Shown: in pieces, positions 45,773-55,310 of the stretch
Layout: each line of letters starts with the position of its first letter
How positions within the stretch are numbered: position 1 is the stretch's first letter
Source: Gemmatimonadota bacterium
GTDB taxonomy: Bacteria > JAAXHH01
DNA length: 64,000 bases
Assembly (NCBI GenBank): GCA_009841265.1
Contig: VXMB01000014.1
Location: forward strand, 665,490-729,489
Reading direction: 5' to 3'
The notes under the pieces: generated by a model
What the model saw: the letters and a program-made list of their open reading frames with translations, nothing else
Told to the model about the DNA's origin: nothing
Database searches by the model: none
Program-made: the position numbers and the translations under genes

Positions 45773-46546
45773 ATGCAGGGATTGCTGGCCATATGGGGAC
45801 GTGAATTGAAGGCCTATTTCATTTCACCCATCTTCTACGCCCTTTCGACCGTATTCATTTTCATCGTAAGCTTCATGTTTTTCTATAGCTTACAGAGCTA
45901 CACCCAGTATTTCATGCAGGTCGCGCAGTACCCGACCATGATGGAGCGCATCAACATCAACGAGATGATCATGCGCCCGCTGTTCAATACCATGAGTTTC
46001 GTGGCCGTGCTGACGCTCATGCCCATGCTCACCATGCGGGTCTTTTCCGAGGAGAAGAAGACCGGTACGATCGAGCTGCTGCTGACCTCGCCGGTCCGCG
46101 ACTGGCACGTGATCCTCGGCAAGTTCCTGGCGGCCTTCACCCTGTACACGGCCATGATCGGGCTGACGCTCATCTACCCGATGGTGCTCCAGGTGTACGG
46201 CGATCCGGACTGGGGCCCCATTTGGGCCGGCTACCTCGGTCTCGTGCTCCTCGGGGGCGGCGTGATCACCATCGGGCTCTTCGCCTCCTCGCTGACGGAG
46301 AACCAGATCGTGGCCGCCGTGATCTGCTTCGGCGCCGCGCTCATACTCTGGATGATGGATGTAGCGGCGGAATCGATGACCGGTATGCTGGGCGAGGTAG
46401 TCGGATACCTGTCCGTGCTGAGGCACTACAATACCTTCGAGAAGGGGATCATCGACTCGACGGACTGCCTCTTTTTCCTGAGTTTCATCTTCCTGGGCCT
46501 GTTCATTACGGTCCGGTCGGTTGAATCGACCCGCTGGCGGGGTTGA
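45773..46546 (+). CDS. ABC-2 permease (GldF-like)
   Basis: 257 residues with about six membrane helices; IWGRELKAYFISPIFYAL and LLLTSPVRDWHVILGKFLAA are typical of GldF/ABC-2 permeases, EEKKTGTIELLL being the conserved motif. Two bases after the ATPase gene. Works with the ATPase and the substrate-associated GldG-like protein. Confidence 0.9.
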   Translation: MQGLLAIWGRELKAYFISPIFYALSTVFIFIVSFMFFYSLQSYTQYFMQVAQYPTMMERININEMIMRPLFNTMSFVAVLTLMPMLTMRVFSEEKKTGTIELLLTSPVRDWHVILGKFLAAFTLYTAMIGLTLIYPMVLQVYGDPDWGPIWAGYLGLVLLGGGVITIGLFASSLTENQIVAAVICFGAALILWMMDVAAESMTGMLGEVVGYLSVLRHYNTFEKGIIDSTDCLFFLSFIFLGLFITVRSVESTRWRG

Positions 46547-46636
46547 CGCCGGTACCGAATGGACGCCGGTTCCGAATGGACGACCGGTCCTGCGCACTCA
46601 AGCTGCCTGCAGTATGAAAATGGGAGAAAACCGTAC

Positions 46637-48256
46637 ATGAGGAGTCTCGTTTCAACCGCCGGATACCTGGGGCTCATCCTGATCCTGGTCAGCGGGTACC
46701 TCTACGCCTCGGATGCGACGACGCCGCGCACGGTCCTGATCGTCCTGCTGGCCGGCCTGGCGATCGGATCGGCCTGGCTGGTCCTCGAGTGGGAGACGGT
46801 GTGGAACCTGCTGGGGCGGCGCACCACGCGGTACGGCGCCAACACCGCGGTCCTGGTCCTGCTGGTGATCGGCATCCTGGCCTTCGTGAACCTGATCGGC
46901 GCGCGGTACTCCCAGCGATACGATACGACCGCCAACAAGCGGTTCAGCCTCGCGGACCTGTCCATCAGCGTGCTGGAAGACCTCGGCCAGGACGTACACA
47001 TCGTTGGATTCTTCAGATCCGGCGGGCCCGAAGCCATGCAACGGCACCAGATCGACGATATGCTGAACCAGTTTCAGTACCACACGGACCACATTACCTA
47101 CGAATTCATCGACCCCGATCTCGAACCCAGCATCGCCCGCCAGTACAACATCTCCGCCTACGGGACGATCGTGTTCGAAAGCGAGGGCAAGACCGAACAC
47201 ATCAACCGCTACCTCGAAGCGAACGTGACCAACGCGCTGGTCAAGGTCACGCGGGAAGGCCAGAAGACCATCTACTTCCTGGAAGGCCACGGCGAGCACA
47301 ACGTCAACCTGACCGACCAGGCCGGCTACAACAGGTTGCTCCAGCTGCTCGAGAACCAGAGCTACGTCGTCCGGAGTTTCTCGCTGCTCAGCGAAGTGGA
47401 AGTCCCGGCAGACTGCAGCGTCCTCGTGGTCGCGGGTCCCCGCACCAACCTGGTGGGTAACGAGCAGGAAGCCATTCGCGACTACCTGGACCGCGGCGGC
47501 CGTGCCCTGTTCCTGATCAATCCCGACTTCCCGGAGGATAGCGCCGACCTGTCGGCGCTCCTCGCCCACTGGAAGGTGCGGATCGGCGAGAACGTGGTGA
47601 TCGACGAGAGTGCCGTGGGGCGCTTGCCCGGCATGAACGAGTACATGCCGGCCGTCATGCAGTACCCGGCCCATCCCATCACGCGCCCGCTCGGAAGCAC
47701 CGTGAGTTTCTTTCCGCTGGTGCGGTCCGTCGAACCGGCGTCGGCCTCCGACGACACCGTGGAGATCCAGACCATCGCCATGACCAGTGCCCGCAGCTGG
47801 GCGGAGACCACGCTGCCGGGATCGCCGGAAGAAGCCGTGGAATACACACCGGCACTGGACCCGCAAGTGGACGAGCCCGGTCCCGTGTCCATCGCAGTGG
47901 CCATCACGGCCGTCCCCAGGGCGCTGCCCCGCAGGGACATGCGGACGCTGACGCCCCAGGAGATGGCGATGCGGCCGGAGGAGCACGAGCTGAAGACCCG
48001 CATCGTGGTCGTCGGCAACTCGGCTTTTGCCAACAATACCTATATCAGGCTGCCGGGCAACGGCGACCTGGCGCTGAACATCCTCAACTGGCTCGCCCAG
48101 GAGGAGGACCTGCTCGCGATCCGACCCAAGTCCAGCGACACCAGGCTGGTTCAGATCTCGCTGAGCCAGATGCGGGATATCTTCATCGTCACCGGCATCC
48201 TGTCGCCCATCGGCATCCTGATCGCGGGCGTCGTGGTGTGGTGGAGAAGGAAATAG
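46637..48256 (+). CDS. GldG-like ABC-transporter auxiliary protein
   Basis: 539 residues. Two helices at the N-terminus and one at the C-terminus (GILIAGVVVWW) flank a large extracytoplasmic domain with FVNLIGARYSQRYDTTANKRFSLADLS, and a region KTIYFLEGHGEHNVNLTD common to GldG and DUF4350-type auxiliary proteins. GGGAG lies ten bases before ATG 46637; an open frame from 46559 would add 26 residues with no signal. Function in the family: partner of GldA/GldF. Confidence 0.85.
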   Translation: MRSLVSTAGYLGLILILVSGYLYASDATTPRTVLIVLLAGLAIGSAWLVLEWETVWNLLGRRTTRYGANTAVLVLLVIGILAFVNLIGARYSQRYDTTANKRFSLADLSISVLEDLGQDVHIVGFFRSGGPEAMQRHQIDDMLNQFQYHTDHITYEFIDPDLEPSIARQYNISAYGTIVFESEGKTEHINRYLEANVTNALVKVTREGQKTIYFLEGHGEHNVNLTDQAGYNRLLQLLENQSYVVRSFSLLSEVEVPADCSVLVVAGPRTNLVGNEQEAIRDYLDRGGRALFLINPDFPEDSADLSALLAHWKVRIGENVVIDESAVGRLPGMNEYMPAVMQYPAHPITRPLGSTVSFFPLVRSVEPASASDDTVEIQTIAMTSARSWAETTLPGSPEEAVEYTPALDPQVDEPGPVSIAVAITAVPRALPRRDMRTLTPQEMAMRPEEHELKTRIVVVGNSAFANNTYIRLPGNGDLALNILNWLAQEEDLLAIRPKSSDTRLVQISLSQMRDIFIVTGILSPIGILIAGVVVWWRRK

Positions 48257-48269
48257 GAGGCGAAGCGCC

Positions 48270-50048
48270 GTGAGTGGTGGACGGTACACGATCGTGCTGG
48301 CCGTGATCCTGGGATTGCTGGCGGCCGTTTTCTTCCTCTTCGTGCTCGAGGAAGAAGAAGTCGCGGTAGCCGAGCGGGTGTTCGAGCTCAACGCGGAAGA
48401 GGTCGTCGAGATCAGGGTGGCCGTGGACGGCGCGGTCACCACGATCGAGAAGGTCCCGCTGGAAGGCTGGGTGATTACCGATCCGGTCCGTTACGCGGCG
48501 GACCCGGACATCGTGGTTACGCTGCTGCGGGAATTCTCCGCCCTGTCCCCGGCCCGGACCATCGCCGATTCGGCGGAGGTCCTTTCGGAGTACGGCCTCG
48601 AGCGACCGTCGGCGTCCGTCGAGGTCATCCGGGGTCTCGACAAGTCCATGGTATTGCTGCTGGGAGACGTGAACCCGACGGGCGCGGCCCACTACGCCGT
48701 GGAACAGGGCACGCGGCGGGTGTTTCTCATCTCCGCGCAGATCAACGGGAACCTGCGCAAGACGACCGATGCGCTGCGGGACCGCAGGATGATGCGGGTC
48801 GAACAGGACGAGGTGGAGGAGATTGTCCTCGAAAAAGGCGACCGCCGCGTAGTCCTCAGGCTTGACCCCTTCGGGACCTGGCGCGTGGAAGCGCCCTACC
48901 GGCTGCCGGCGGAGCGCGATGAAGTGATCAACGCGTTGGGTACAATCATCAACGCCACGGCCATTGCCTTCATCGACGACGCGCCGTCTTCGCTTGCAGG
49001 ATACGGCCTGGCGGATCCGGTAATGACGGCGACCGTGAAATCCGGCGACGGCAGCGTCCTCCATTCGCTTTCACTGGGCAATGAGGAGATGGGCCAGGTC
49101 TACGCCATGACCAGCGAAAGGCGCAATGTATACTCGGTCTCGACGTCGATCCCACGGCAACTGGACCGGGAACCCGATTTCTACCGGCGTCTCACGGCCT
49201 TCGATTTCCAGTCCTACAGGGTCCCCACTTTTTCGATGAACATCGGAGACGAGAACGTGACGCTGGTCAAGCATGCCTTTGAGGACTGGCGGATGACGTC
49301 GCCCTACGCGCTGAGAGCGAATGACCAGTTCATCACGGCCATGCTGGACAGCCTGGAGATCATGCGCGTGCGGGACCACATCCCGGCGACGGCCGCGAAC
49401 AGCGCGGCGTACGGTTTCGAGCAACCGGTCGCCCGCCTTTCGCTTACGATCGATGACCGGGTAAACCCCCAGGAAATCATGGTCGGGACGGACTCCGGCG
49501 ACGGGCAGTACACCTACGTCTTGGATCCAGCGGAAGAATGGATCTACGCGGTGGACGCTGCCAGCCTGCAGCGCATGCCGGCCTCCGCGATCGAGTTGCG
49601 CGACAACAAGATACTGCGGTTCAAGGGCTACGAGGTGCACATGTTCGAAGTGGTCACGCCCGACGACCGGCTGCGGGTGCGCCGCGACCAGAAGCAGCGA
49701 GTCGTGTGGAAACTGGAAGAGCCTTCAACGGGCGACGCGGACGCGATCTCGGTCGGCCGGGCCTTCAGCGAACTGGATTCACTGTATTCGGAGGCCTTCG
49801 TAACGGCGGACCCCGATGCGGACCTGGAAACATTCGGACTGGACCGGCCGGTCATGGAACTTACGTTGCAGGTCGGGGGCCGGGACAACGTGCCGGAAGA
49901 ACGCATTTCGCTCCTGGTAGGCAGATCCCTCCCCGGGGACGAGAGCCTGGTCTACGTCAAGCAAAGGAACAGCCCCGTCGTGTCCCTGGCCAGGGCCGGG
50001 TTCATAGCCCGGATCAACGAAATGGTCGCCCAGACACCGAAATCGTGA
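48270..50048 (+). CDS. DUF4340 domain-containing envelope protein
   Basis: 592 residues. One N-terminal helix (IVLAVILGLLAAVFFLFVL) and a long periplasmic region made of repeated DUF4340-type beta-rich units, e.g. YGLERPSASVEV, YGLADPVMTATV and FGLDRPVMELTL. Proteins of this kind follow GldG-like genes in many genomes. AGGAGG is nine bases before GTG 48270. Mechanism unknown. Confidence 0.85.
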   Translation: MSGGRYTIVLAVILGLLAAVFFLFVLEEEEVAVAERVFELNAEEVVEIRVAVDGAVTTIEKVPLEGWVITDPVRYAADPDIVVTLLREFSALSPARTIADSAEVLSEYGLERPSASVEVIRGLDKSMVLLLGDVNPTGAAHYAVEQGTRRVFLISAQINGNLRKTTDALRDRRMMRVEQDEVEEIVLEKGDRRVVLRLDPFGTWRVEAPYRLPAERDEVINALGTIINATAIAFIDDAPSSLAGYGLADPVMTATVKSGDGSVLHSLSLGNEEMGQVYAMTSERRNVYSVSTSIPRQLDREPDFYRRLTAFDFQSYRVPTFSMNIGDENVTLVKHAFEDWRMTSPYALRANDQFITAMLDSLEIMRVRDHIPATAANSAAYGFEQPVARLSLTIDDRVNPQEIMVGTDSGDGQYTYVLDPAEEWIYAVDAASLQRMPASAIELRDNKILRFKGYEVHMFEVVTPDDRLRVRRDQKQRVVWKLEEPSTGDADAISVGRAFSELDSLYSEAFVTADPDADLETFGLDRPVMELTLQVGGRDNVPEERISLLVGRSLPGDESLVYVKQRNSPVVSLARAGFIARINEMVAQTPKS

Positions 50049-50049
50049 C

Positions 50050-51045
50050 GTGAGGCGGCATGCGGTGAGGCGTTCCTGTTTACTCGCCACCGTCCTGGTG
50101 GCCGTCGCGACGGACCCGGTCGACACCGGAGCCTTCCCGGGACCGCAGGAAGGAGATCCCGGGTTTTCGATCGAGGCCTCAGTGGACCGCGACCGGATTA
50201 CCGTGGGCGATCCCTTCCTGTACCGGGTCACCGTGAAGAGTCCCGGCAACTCCGCCATCGAATGGCCGGAATCCGGGACGCCTCCGGAAGGTTTCGATCT
50301 CCTGTCCTTCGAGCATGCAGGACCCCTGTCCGGACCCGGTGACGCGAACATCGATCTGCTCCGGTACGAACTCACCCTGTACCGGACCGGCGAGCATTCC
50401 ATCCCGCCCTTTGCGCTCAAGTGCGTCCTGTCGGATGGCACCGAATTATCCGCCGAATCAGAGGCCATTCCGTTTTCCGTCGTCAGCGTAATAGACGATG
50501 ATGCCGCGGATATACGCGATCTGAAGTCCCCGGTGGACATCCCCGGCGGGACGCCCTGGTACTACTGGCTGATCGCCGGACTGGTGTTGCTCGCCGTCGC
50601 GGCGGCCGTCTTCCTGTACATCAGGCGCCGGAGGAAACGGGAGGATCCGCAAGGTACGGTCCCGGAGATCGAACGCCCGCCCGAAGAGATCGCCCTGGAA
50701 GAACTGGAACGGCTGGCCCTGAAGGAATGGCTGGCAAAGGGACGCGTGAAAGCCCACTATTCCGCGCTTTCGGAAATCCTGCGCCGGTACCTGTCCGGAC
50801 GCTACGGGATAGCCGCGATGGAATACACGACCTCCGAGCTGCTGACGGCATTGAACGCGCGCCAGGTCGGCCACGAAGAATCCCGGGTCGTCCGGGAACT
50901 CTTCGAAGAATGCGACATGGTCAAATACGCCAGGTTCACGCCGGAAACGCATCGGCAGTCGCTTTCGCTGCGGGAAGGACGGGAGATCGTCGAGCTGACA
51001 CGTCCGCCCGAAGTATCGGAAGTCACTGAGCCGGCAAAGGATTGA
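50050..51045 (+). CDS. BatD/DUF4381-like membrane protein (short)
   Basis: 331 residues. Signal peptide, an Ig-like extracytoplasmic domain (VDRDRITVGDPFLYRVTVKSPGNS), a central membrane helix (WLIAGLVLLAVAAAVFLYI), then a basic linker and a helical cytoplasmic part (EWLAKGRVKAHYSALSEIL). The arrangement matches the N-terminal module of BatD followed by a DUF4381-type cytoplasmic tail. GTG start one base after the DUF4340 stop. Likely scaffolds the BatA/BatB proteins. Confidence 0.75.
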   Translation: MRRHAVRRSCLLATVLVAVATDPVDTGAFPGPQEGDPGFSIEASVDRDRITVGDPFLYRVTVKSPGNSAIEWPESGTPPEGFDLLSFEHAGPLSGPGDANIDLLRYELTLYRTGEHSIPPFALKCVLSDGTELSAESEAIPFSVVSVIDDDAADIRDLKSPVDIPGGTPWYYWLIAGLVLLAVAAAVFLYIRRRRKREDPQGTVPEIERPPEEIALEELERLALKEWLAKGRVKAHYSALSEILRRYLSGRYGIAAMEYTTSELLTALNARQVGHEESRVVRELFEECDMVKYARFTPETHRQSLSLREGREIVELTRPPEVSEVTEPAKD

Positions 51046-51052
51046 TGCTCCC

Positions 51053-52060
51053 ATGTTTTTCTCCACGCCCATGATCCTGGTGTTGCTCTTGATCCTGCCG
51101 GTGCTTCTATGGACGTACCGCCGGCGATTGAAGGCACGCCGGGGCGGACTGAGCTTCTCGGACATCTCTTTTGTCAACCGGTTGGAGCCCGCGTCCGCCC
51201 TGAAGTTCCGCCACGTTCCCACCGCGCTGCGCACCATGGCCATCGGCCTGGCCATCCTCGCCCTGGCCCGCCCGCAGACCGGCACTGAAGGCGCGGAAGT
51301 GATGACGGAGGGGATTGACATCGTTCTGGCGCTCGATATATCCGGGAGCATGGGGGCGGAAGACTACAAGCCACGCAACCGGCTTTTCGTGGCCAAGTCC
51401 GTGATTTCCGACTTTATCCGGGAACGGACGAACGACCGGATCGGCATGGTGGTCTTCGCGGGACGGAGCTTCACCCAGTGCCCGCTGACGCTGGATTACG
51501 ACGTGTTGCTCGGCCTGCTGGACCAGGTGGAGATCGGGTTGACCGAAGACGGCACGGCGATCGGGATGGGCATTGCCAATTCCGTCAACCGTCTGCGGCA
51601 GAGCGCCGCCGAAAGCAAAGTGGTCATTCTGCTTACCGACGGCGTGAACAACACGGGGGCGATCGACCCCATCACCGCGGCCAAGGCGGCCGACGCGCTG
51701 GGGATCAAGATCTACTCGATCGGGATCGGGAAAGAGGGCGGCGCGCCCATCCCAGTCGACGATCCCGTGCTGGGCCGCACGTACGCGCGCAACCGGGACG
51801 GCAGCCTCGCCCTCACGGAAATCGATGAAGGGACGCTCAGGGAGGTCGCGCGAATTACGGGAGGGTTCTATTTCAAGGCGACCGATGCCGAGATGCTGTC
51901 CCACATCTACCAGCGGATAGACGCGCTGGAACGTACGGAGATGAAGGTCATCGCCTACTCGAGGTACACCGAACTGTTCGGGTATTTCCTATTGCCGGCC
52001 ATGTTTCTCATACTGGCGGATATCGTGCTGTCGCACACCCGGCTGAGAAGACTGCCGTAG
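51053..52060 (+). CDS. batA: BatA-type von Willebrand factor A membrane protein
   Basis: 335 residues: two N-terminal helices, then a vWA domain with the MIDAS DISGSM at about residue 98, MVVFAGRSFTQCPLTLDYD and LLTDGVNNTGAID, and a C-terminal helix. BatA in other bacteria is an inner-membrane part of the aerotolerance operon. It forms a pair with the next gene. Confidence 0.92.
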   Translation: MFFSTPMILVLLLILPVLLWTYRRRLKARRGGLSFSDISFVNRLEPASALKFRHVPTALRTMAIGLAILALARPQTGTEGAEVMTEGIDIVLALDISGSMGAEDYKPRNRLFVAKSVISDFIRERTNDRIGMVVFAGRSFTQCPLTLDYDVLLGLLDQVEIGLTEDGTAIGMGIANSVNRLRQSAAESKVVILLTDGVNNTGAIDPITAAKAADALGIKIYSIGIGKEGGAPIPVDDPVLGRTYARNRDGSLALTEIDEGTLREVARITGGFYFKATDAEMLSHIYQRIDALERTEMKVIAYSRYTELFGYFLLPAMFLILADIVLSHTRLRRLP

Positions 52061-52103
52061 CACGTACGGCCCGGTGGCGGCGTGTAACGGCCGAGGAGCC
52101 GAC

Positions 52104-53114
52104 ATGCAGTTTGCACAACCTGAATTCCTCTATCTCCTGGCGGCCGCGCCCCTGCTCGTCCTGTTCTTCGCCGCGCGGTTCCGGCGCAGGCGCGAAGCCC
52201 TCAGGCAACTGGGAGAACCGGAACTGATCGGCAGGCTGTCCCGTTCAACCGTGGCGAGAAGACAGTCGGTCAAGGCGGCCCTCTTGCTCTTTGCCCTGAT
52301 CTGTTTCGTGCTGGCCCTCGCCCGGCCGCAGTTCGGGACCCGGTCCGAAACCGTGCGCCAGACCGGGTTCTCGGTCATGGCCGCGCTGGACGTTTCCAAC
52401 AGCATGCTGGCCGAGGATGTCCGGCCGAACCGCCTCGTACGGGCCAAGTACGCCGTCCGGTCCCTGGTTGGGAAGCTTCGTAACGACCGGATCGGCCTGG
52501 TGGTATTCGCCGGGTCCGCTTTTCTCCAGTGCCCGCTGACCACCGATTACAGCATCGTGGACCTCTTTCTGGACGGCATCGATACCCGGACCGTGGGTAC
52601 CCAGGGTACGGCCATCGCGGAGGCGCTGCGCATCGCGGGCCGGTCGTTTCGGCAGGATCACAAGGGGTACAAGGCCGTCGTGCTGATCACCGACGGAGAA
52701 GACCACCAGGAAGACCCGCTCGCCATTGCTTCGGAACTGGCGGCCCAAGGGGTCCGCGTCTACGTGGTGGGCATCGGTACGCCGCAGGGCGTACCCATAC
52801 CGGTCACGGACGAGGACGGCAGGGTCGCCGGCCACATGCGGGACCGGTCCGGCGCGGTGGTCATGAGCCGCCTGGACGAGTCCACGCTGCGACATATCGC
52901 GGAAACGACCGGAGGAGCCTACTACAGGGCCTCGCCCGGTGGAGAGGAGATGGACCTGGTATACGACACCATCGCATCACTGGAGAAAGCGGAGTTCGAG
53001 AGCAGAGAATTTACGCAGTATGTTGAACGTTTCCAGTATATATTGTTTTTCGGCCTGCTGCTCCTGGTCGCGGATACCGTGATCCGGGACCGCGGCCTGC
53101 TCGACGAATCGTAG
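52104..53114 (+). CDS. batB: BatB-type von Willebrand factor A membrane protein
   Basis: 336 residues, paralogue of BatA: N-terminal helices, MIDAS DVSNSML, LVVFAGSAFLQCPLTTDYS, LITDGEDHQEDP, C-terminal helix. GAGGAG lies five bases before ATG 52104; the upstream in-frame ATG (52074) lacks one. Confidence 0.92.
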   Translation: MQFAQPEFLYLLAAAPLLVLFFAARFRRRREALRQLGEPELIGRLSRSTVARRQSVKAALLLFALICFVLALARPQFGTRSETVRQTGFSVMAALDVSNSMLAEDVRPNRLVRAKYAVRSLVGKLRNDRIGLVVFAGSAFLQCPLTTDYSIVDLFLDGIDTRTVGTQGTAIAEALRIAGRSFRQDHKGYKAVVLITDGEDHQEDPLAIASELAAQGVRVYVVGIGTPQGVPIPVTDEDGRVAGHMRDRSGAVVMSRLDESTLRHIAETTGGAYYRASPGGEEMDLVYDTIASLEKAEFESREFTQYVERFQYILFFGLLLLVADTVIRDRGLLDES

Positions 53115-53132
53115 GGAACGGAAACCGAAGCC

Positions 53133-53837
53133 ATGAGCGCAATCCTGGTCATCCTGTTGTTTCTCGGCTGGCAGCCGGCCGTGAAGAACGCCCGCGGCAA
53201 CGTACTGTATCAACAGGAAAAATACGATGAGGCGCTGGCGGCCTATGACGAGGCGCTGGCGGAGGACGGCGAGAACCCGGCACTGCATTACAACCGGGGC
53301 AACGCACTGTACCGCTCCGACCAGCATCCCTCGGCTGTACAGGCCTATGCGAACGCGGTAGACGGCGAGGCGCCGGTCGGTGGCCGGGCCCAGTACAACA
53401 TGGGGAACAGCCTCTATCGCATGGGCCTGCTGAAGGATTCCATCGAGGCGTACAAGGCGGGCCTGCGGATCGAGCCGGACGACATTGACATGAAATACAA
53501 CCTGGAATACGTAATGCGGCAGCTTCAGCAGCAGGAGGAACAGGAACGCAGAAACGCACAGGACCGGCAGCAGGATCCGGAGGATCAGGCTAACCAGGAT
53601 GCCCAGGACAACCGGGATGACCCGGACGACCCGGACGACCAGAACGACCCGAACGACGGGGGACCGGAACCCGATGAAGAGGAAAGCCCGAAAGCGCCTC
53701 CGCCGCCCCGTGAAGGGGAACTGAGCAGGGCGGAAGCGGAACGCCTGCTGAACGCCCTGAACAAGGACGAGCAGGACATCCAGCGCCGGCTGCGCAGACA
53801 ACAGGCCACGCAGGTCAATCCGGAGAAAGACTGGTAA
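53133..53837 (+). CDS. batC: BatC-like TPR protein
   Basis: 234 residues. A hydrophobic N-terminus (ILVILLFLGW) precedes TPR repeats: LYQQEKYDEALAAYDEAL, ALHYNRGNALYRSD and SLYRMGLLKDSIEAYKAGLRIEPDD. The second half is an acidic low-complexity tail rich in Asp-Pro-Asn-Gln (DDPDDPDDQNDPND), then an alpha-helical end. Position after batA-batB supports BatC. Confidence 0.85.
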   Translation: MSAILVILLFLGWQPAVKNARGNVLYQQEKYDEALAAYDEALAEDGENPALHYNRGNALYRSDQHPSAVQAYANAVDGEAPVGGRAQYNMGNSLYRMGLLKDSIEAYKAGLRIEPDDIDMKYNLEYVMRQLQQQEEQERRNAQDRQQDPEDQANQDAQDNRDDPDDPDDQNDPNDGGPEPDEEESPKAPPPPREGELSRAEAERLLNALNKDEQDIQRRLRRQQATQVNPEKDW

Positions 53838-53900
53838 CCGGTCCGGGGGTCGGGCTGACCAGGCGGACCGGGCAGACCGGGGAATCGCAATGGTAGTCCT
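53838..53900. other. GGCGGACC-type repeat patch between batC and lysC
   Basis: 63 bases containing CAGGCGGACCGGGCAGACCGGGG; the same unit type occurs in several gene linkers in this window. Confidence 0.4.
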
Positions 53901-55310
53901 ATGATTGTCATGAAATTCGGCGGCACTTCCGTAGGCGGCGCGGACGCTATTCGTCAAGTCGTCGAGATCGTCGCGAACTACCGCGAACACGATATGGTGG
54001 TGGTCCTGTCCGCCATGAGCAAGGTGACCGACGCGCTCCGTGCCATGGCGGCGCAGGCCTGCGAGGGTACGGAGCCCACGGCCTCCCTTTCTGCGCTGAG
54101 GAAACGCCACGAGGAGACGATCCATGCCCTGGCCGAAGGAAAAGAGCGGGAACAGGCTCTCGAGGTCTGTGCCGGGCTCATCGACGAACTGACGGGCATC
54201 CTGCACGGCATCACACTGCTCAGGGAGCTTTCCCCCCGTTCGGCCGACCTGGTCAGCTCCTTCGGCGAGCGCCTTTCCGTGGTCGTCGTCTCGGCCGCGC
54301 TCAGGTCGGCCGGCCTGTCGTCCCTGCCCGTCGACGCGCGGGAGTATGTGAAGACGAACGAGCGCTACACCGAGGCGGAGGTTAATTTCGCCGAGACGGA
54401 CCGGCGGCTTTCGGCGGACCTGGCGCCGATGGTATCGAGTGCTCGCATACCGATCGTAACGGGGTTTATCGGATCCACCGACGAAGGCGTGACCACGACC
54501 CTCGGGCGGGGCGCTTCGGACTACACCGCCTCCCTGGTCGCCAGTGCGCTGCAGGCTGAGGAAGTATGGATCTGGACGGACGTGGACGGCGCGATGACGG
54601 CCGACCCGAGGATCGTCGAGGACGCCCGCGTCCTCAAGGAGATTTCGTATCTCGAGGCCTCGGAGATGTCCTATTTCGGCGCCAAGGTACTCCATCCCAT
54701 GACCATGCTGCCCGCGGTGAAACAGGAGATTCCCATCCGGATACGGAACACCTTCCGGACCGGGCACAGCGGTACGCTCATCACTTCGCGCACCCGCGCC
54801 GCACCGCTGGGCGTGAAAGCCGTAACGAGTATCGACCGGCTCTGCCTGATCATGGTCGAGGGCACCAGCCTGAGCCGGACGCCGGATACCCACGCGCGGC
54901 TGTTCAAGACCACGGCGGACCGCAAGACCCAGGTCATCATGATCACGCAGGCTTCCTCTGAACACGACATCTGCCTGGTCGTCGGCGAAGGAGACGGCCC
55001 GGGAACGGTCCAGGCGCTGAAGGAAGAATTCCGTCACGAGGTCGCCGAAGGCAGCCTGGAGGAAATCTCGGTTCAATCCGACCTGGCCGTGGTGGCCGTG
55101 GTCGGCGGCGGCATGAAGGGCACACCGGGCATCGCGGCCCGCACATTCGGCATTCTCGGCGAACAAGGAATAAACATCATCGCCATCGCCCAGGGTTCGT
55201 CGGAGCTGAACATTTCATTCATCATCGGCCGGGACGACCTGCGGAAGACCGTCCAACTGGTGCACGCGTCCTTCGGACTGGGAGGGGACGGAGATTTTGA
55301 GCACGATTAA
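53901..55310 (+). CDS. lysC: Aspartate kinase
   Basis: 469 residues. MIVMKFGGTSVGGADAIRQ, SFGERLSVVVVSAAL, LGRGASDYTASLVASAL and GTDVDGAMTADPR-like block in the kinase domain; two ACT regions follow (LIMVEGTSLSRTP and VAVVGGGMKGTPGIAAR), as in ThrA- and LysC-type enzymes sensitive to lysine/threonine. The 3-prime end overlaps the homoserine dehydrogenase start, so the two look like a split ThrA. Confidence 0.94.
   Translation: MIVMKFGGTSVGGADAIRQVVEIVANYREHDMVVVLSAMSKVTDALRAMAAQACEGTEPTASLSALRKRHEETIHALAEGKEREQALEVCAGLIDELTGILHGITLLRELSPRSADLVSSFGERLSVVVVSAALRSAGLSSLPVDAREYVKTNERYTEAEVNFAETDRRLSADLAPMVSSARIPIVTGFIGSTDEGVTTTLGRGASDYTASLVASALQAEEVWIWTDVDGAMTADPRIVEDARVLKEISYLEASEMSYFGAKVLHPMTMLPAVKQEIPIRIRNTFRTGHSGTLITSRTRAAPLGVKAVTSIDRLCLIMVEGTSLSRTPDTHARLFKTTADRKTQVIMITQASSEHDICLVVGEGDGPGTVQALKEEFRHEVAEGSLEEISVQSDLAVVAVVGGGMKGTPGIAARTFGILGEQGINIIAIAQGSSELNISFIIGRDDLRKTVQLVHASFGLGGDGDFEHD

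Noticed and set aside
52977..55166. A 729-codon minus-strand frame opposite batC and lysC
   Set aside because: Overlaps conserved kinase motifs on the other strand; no family features.
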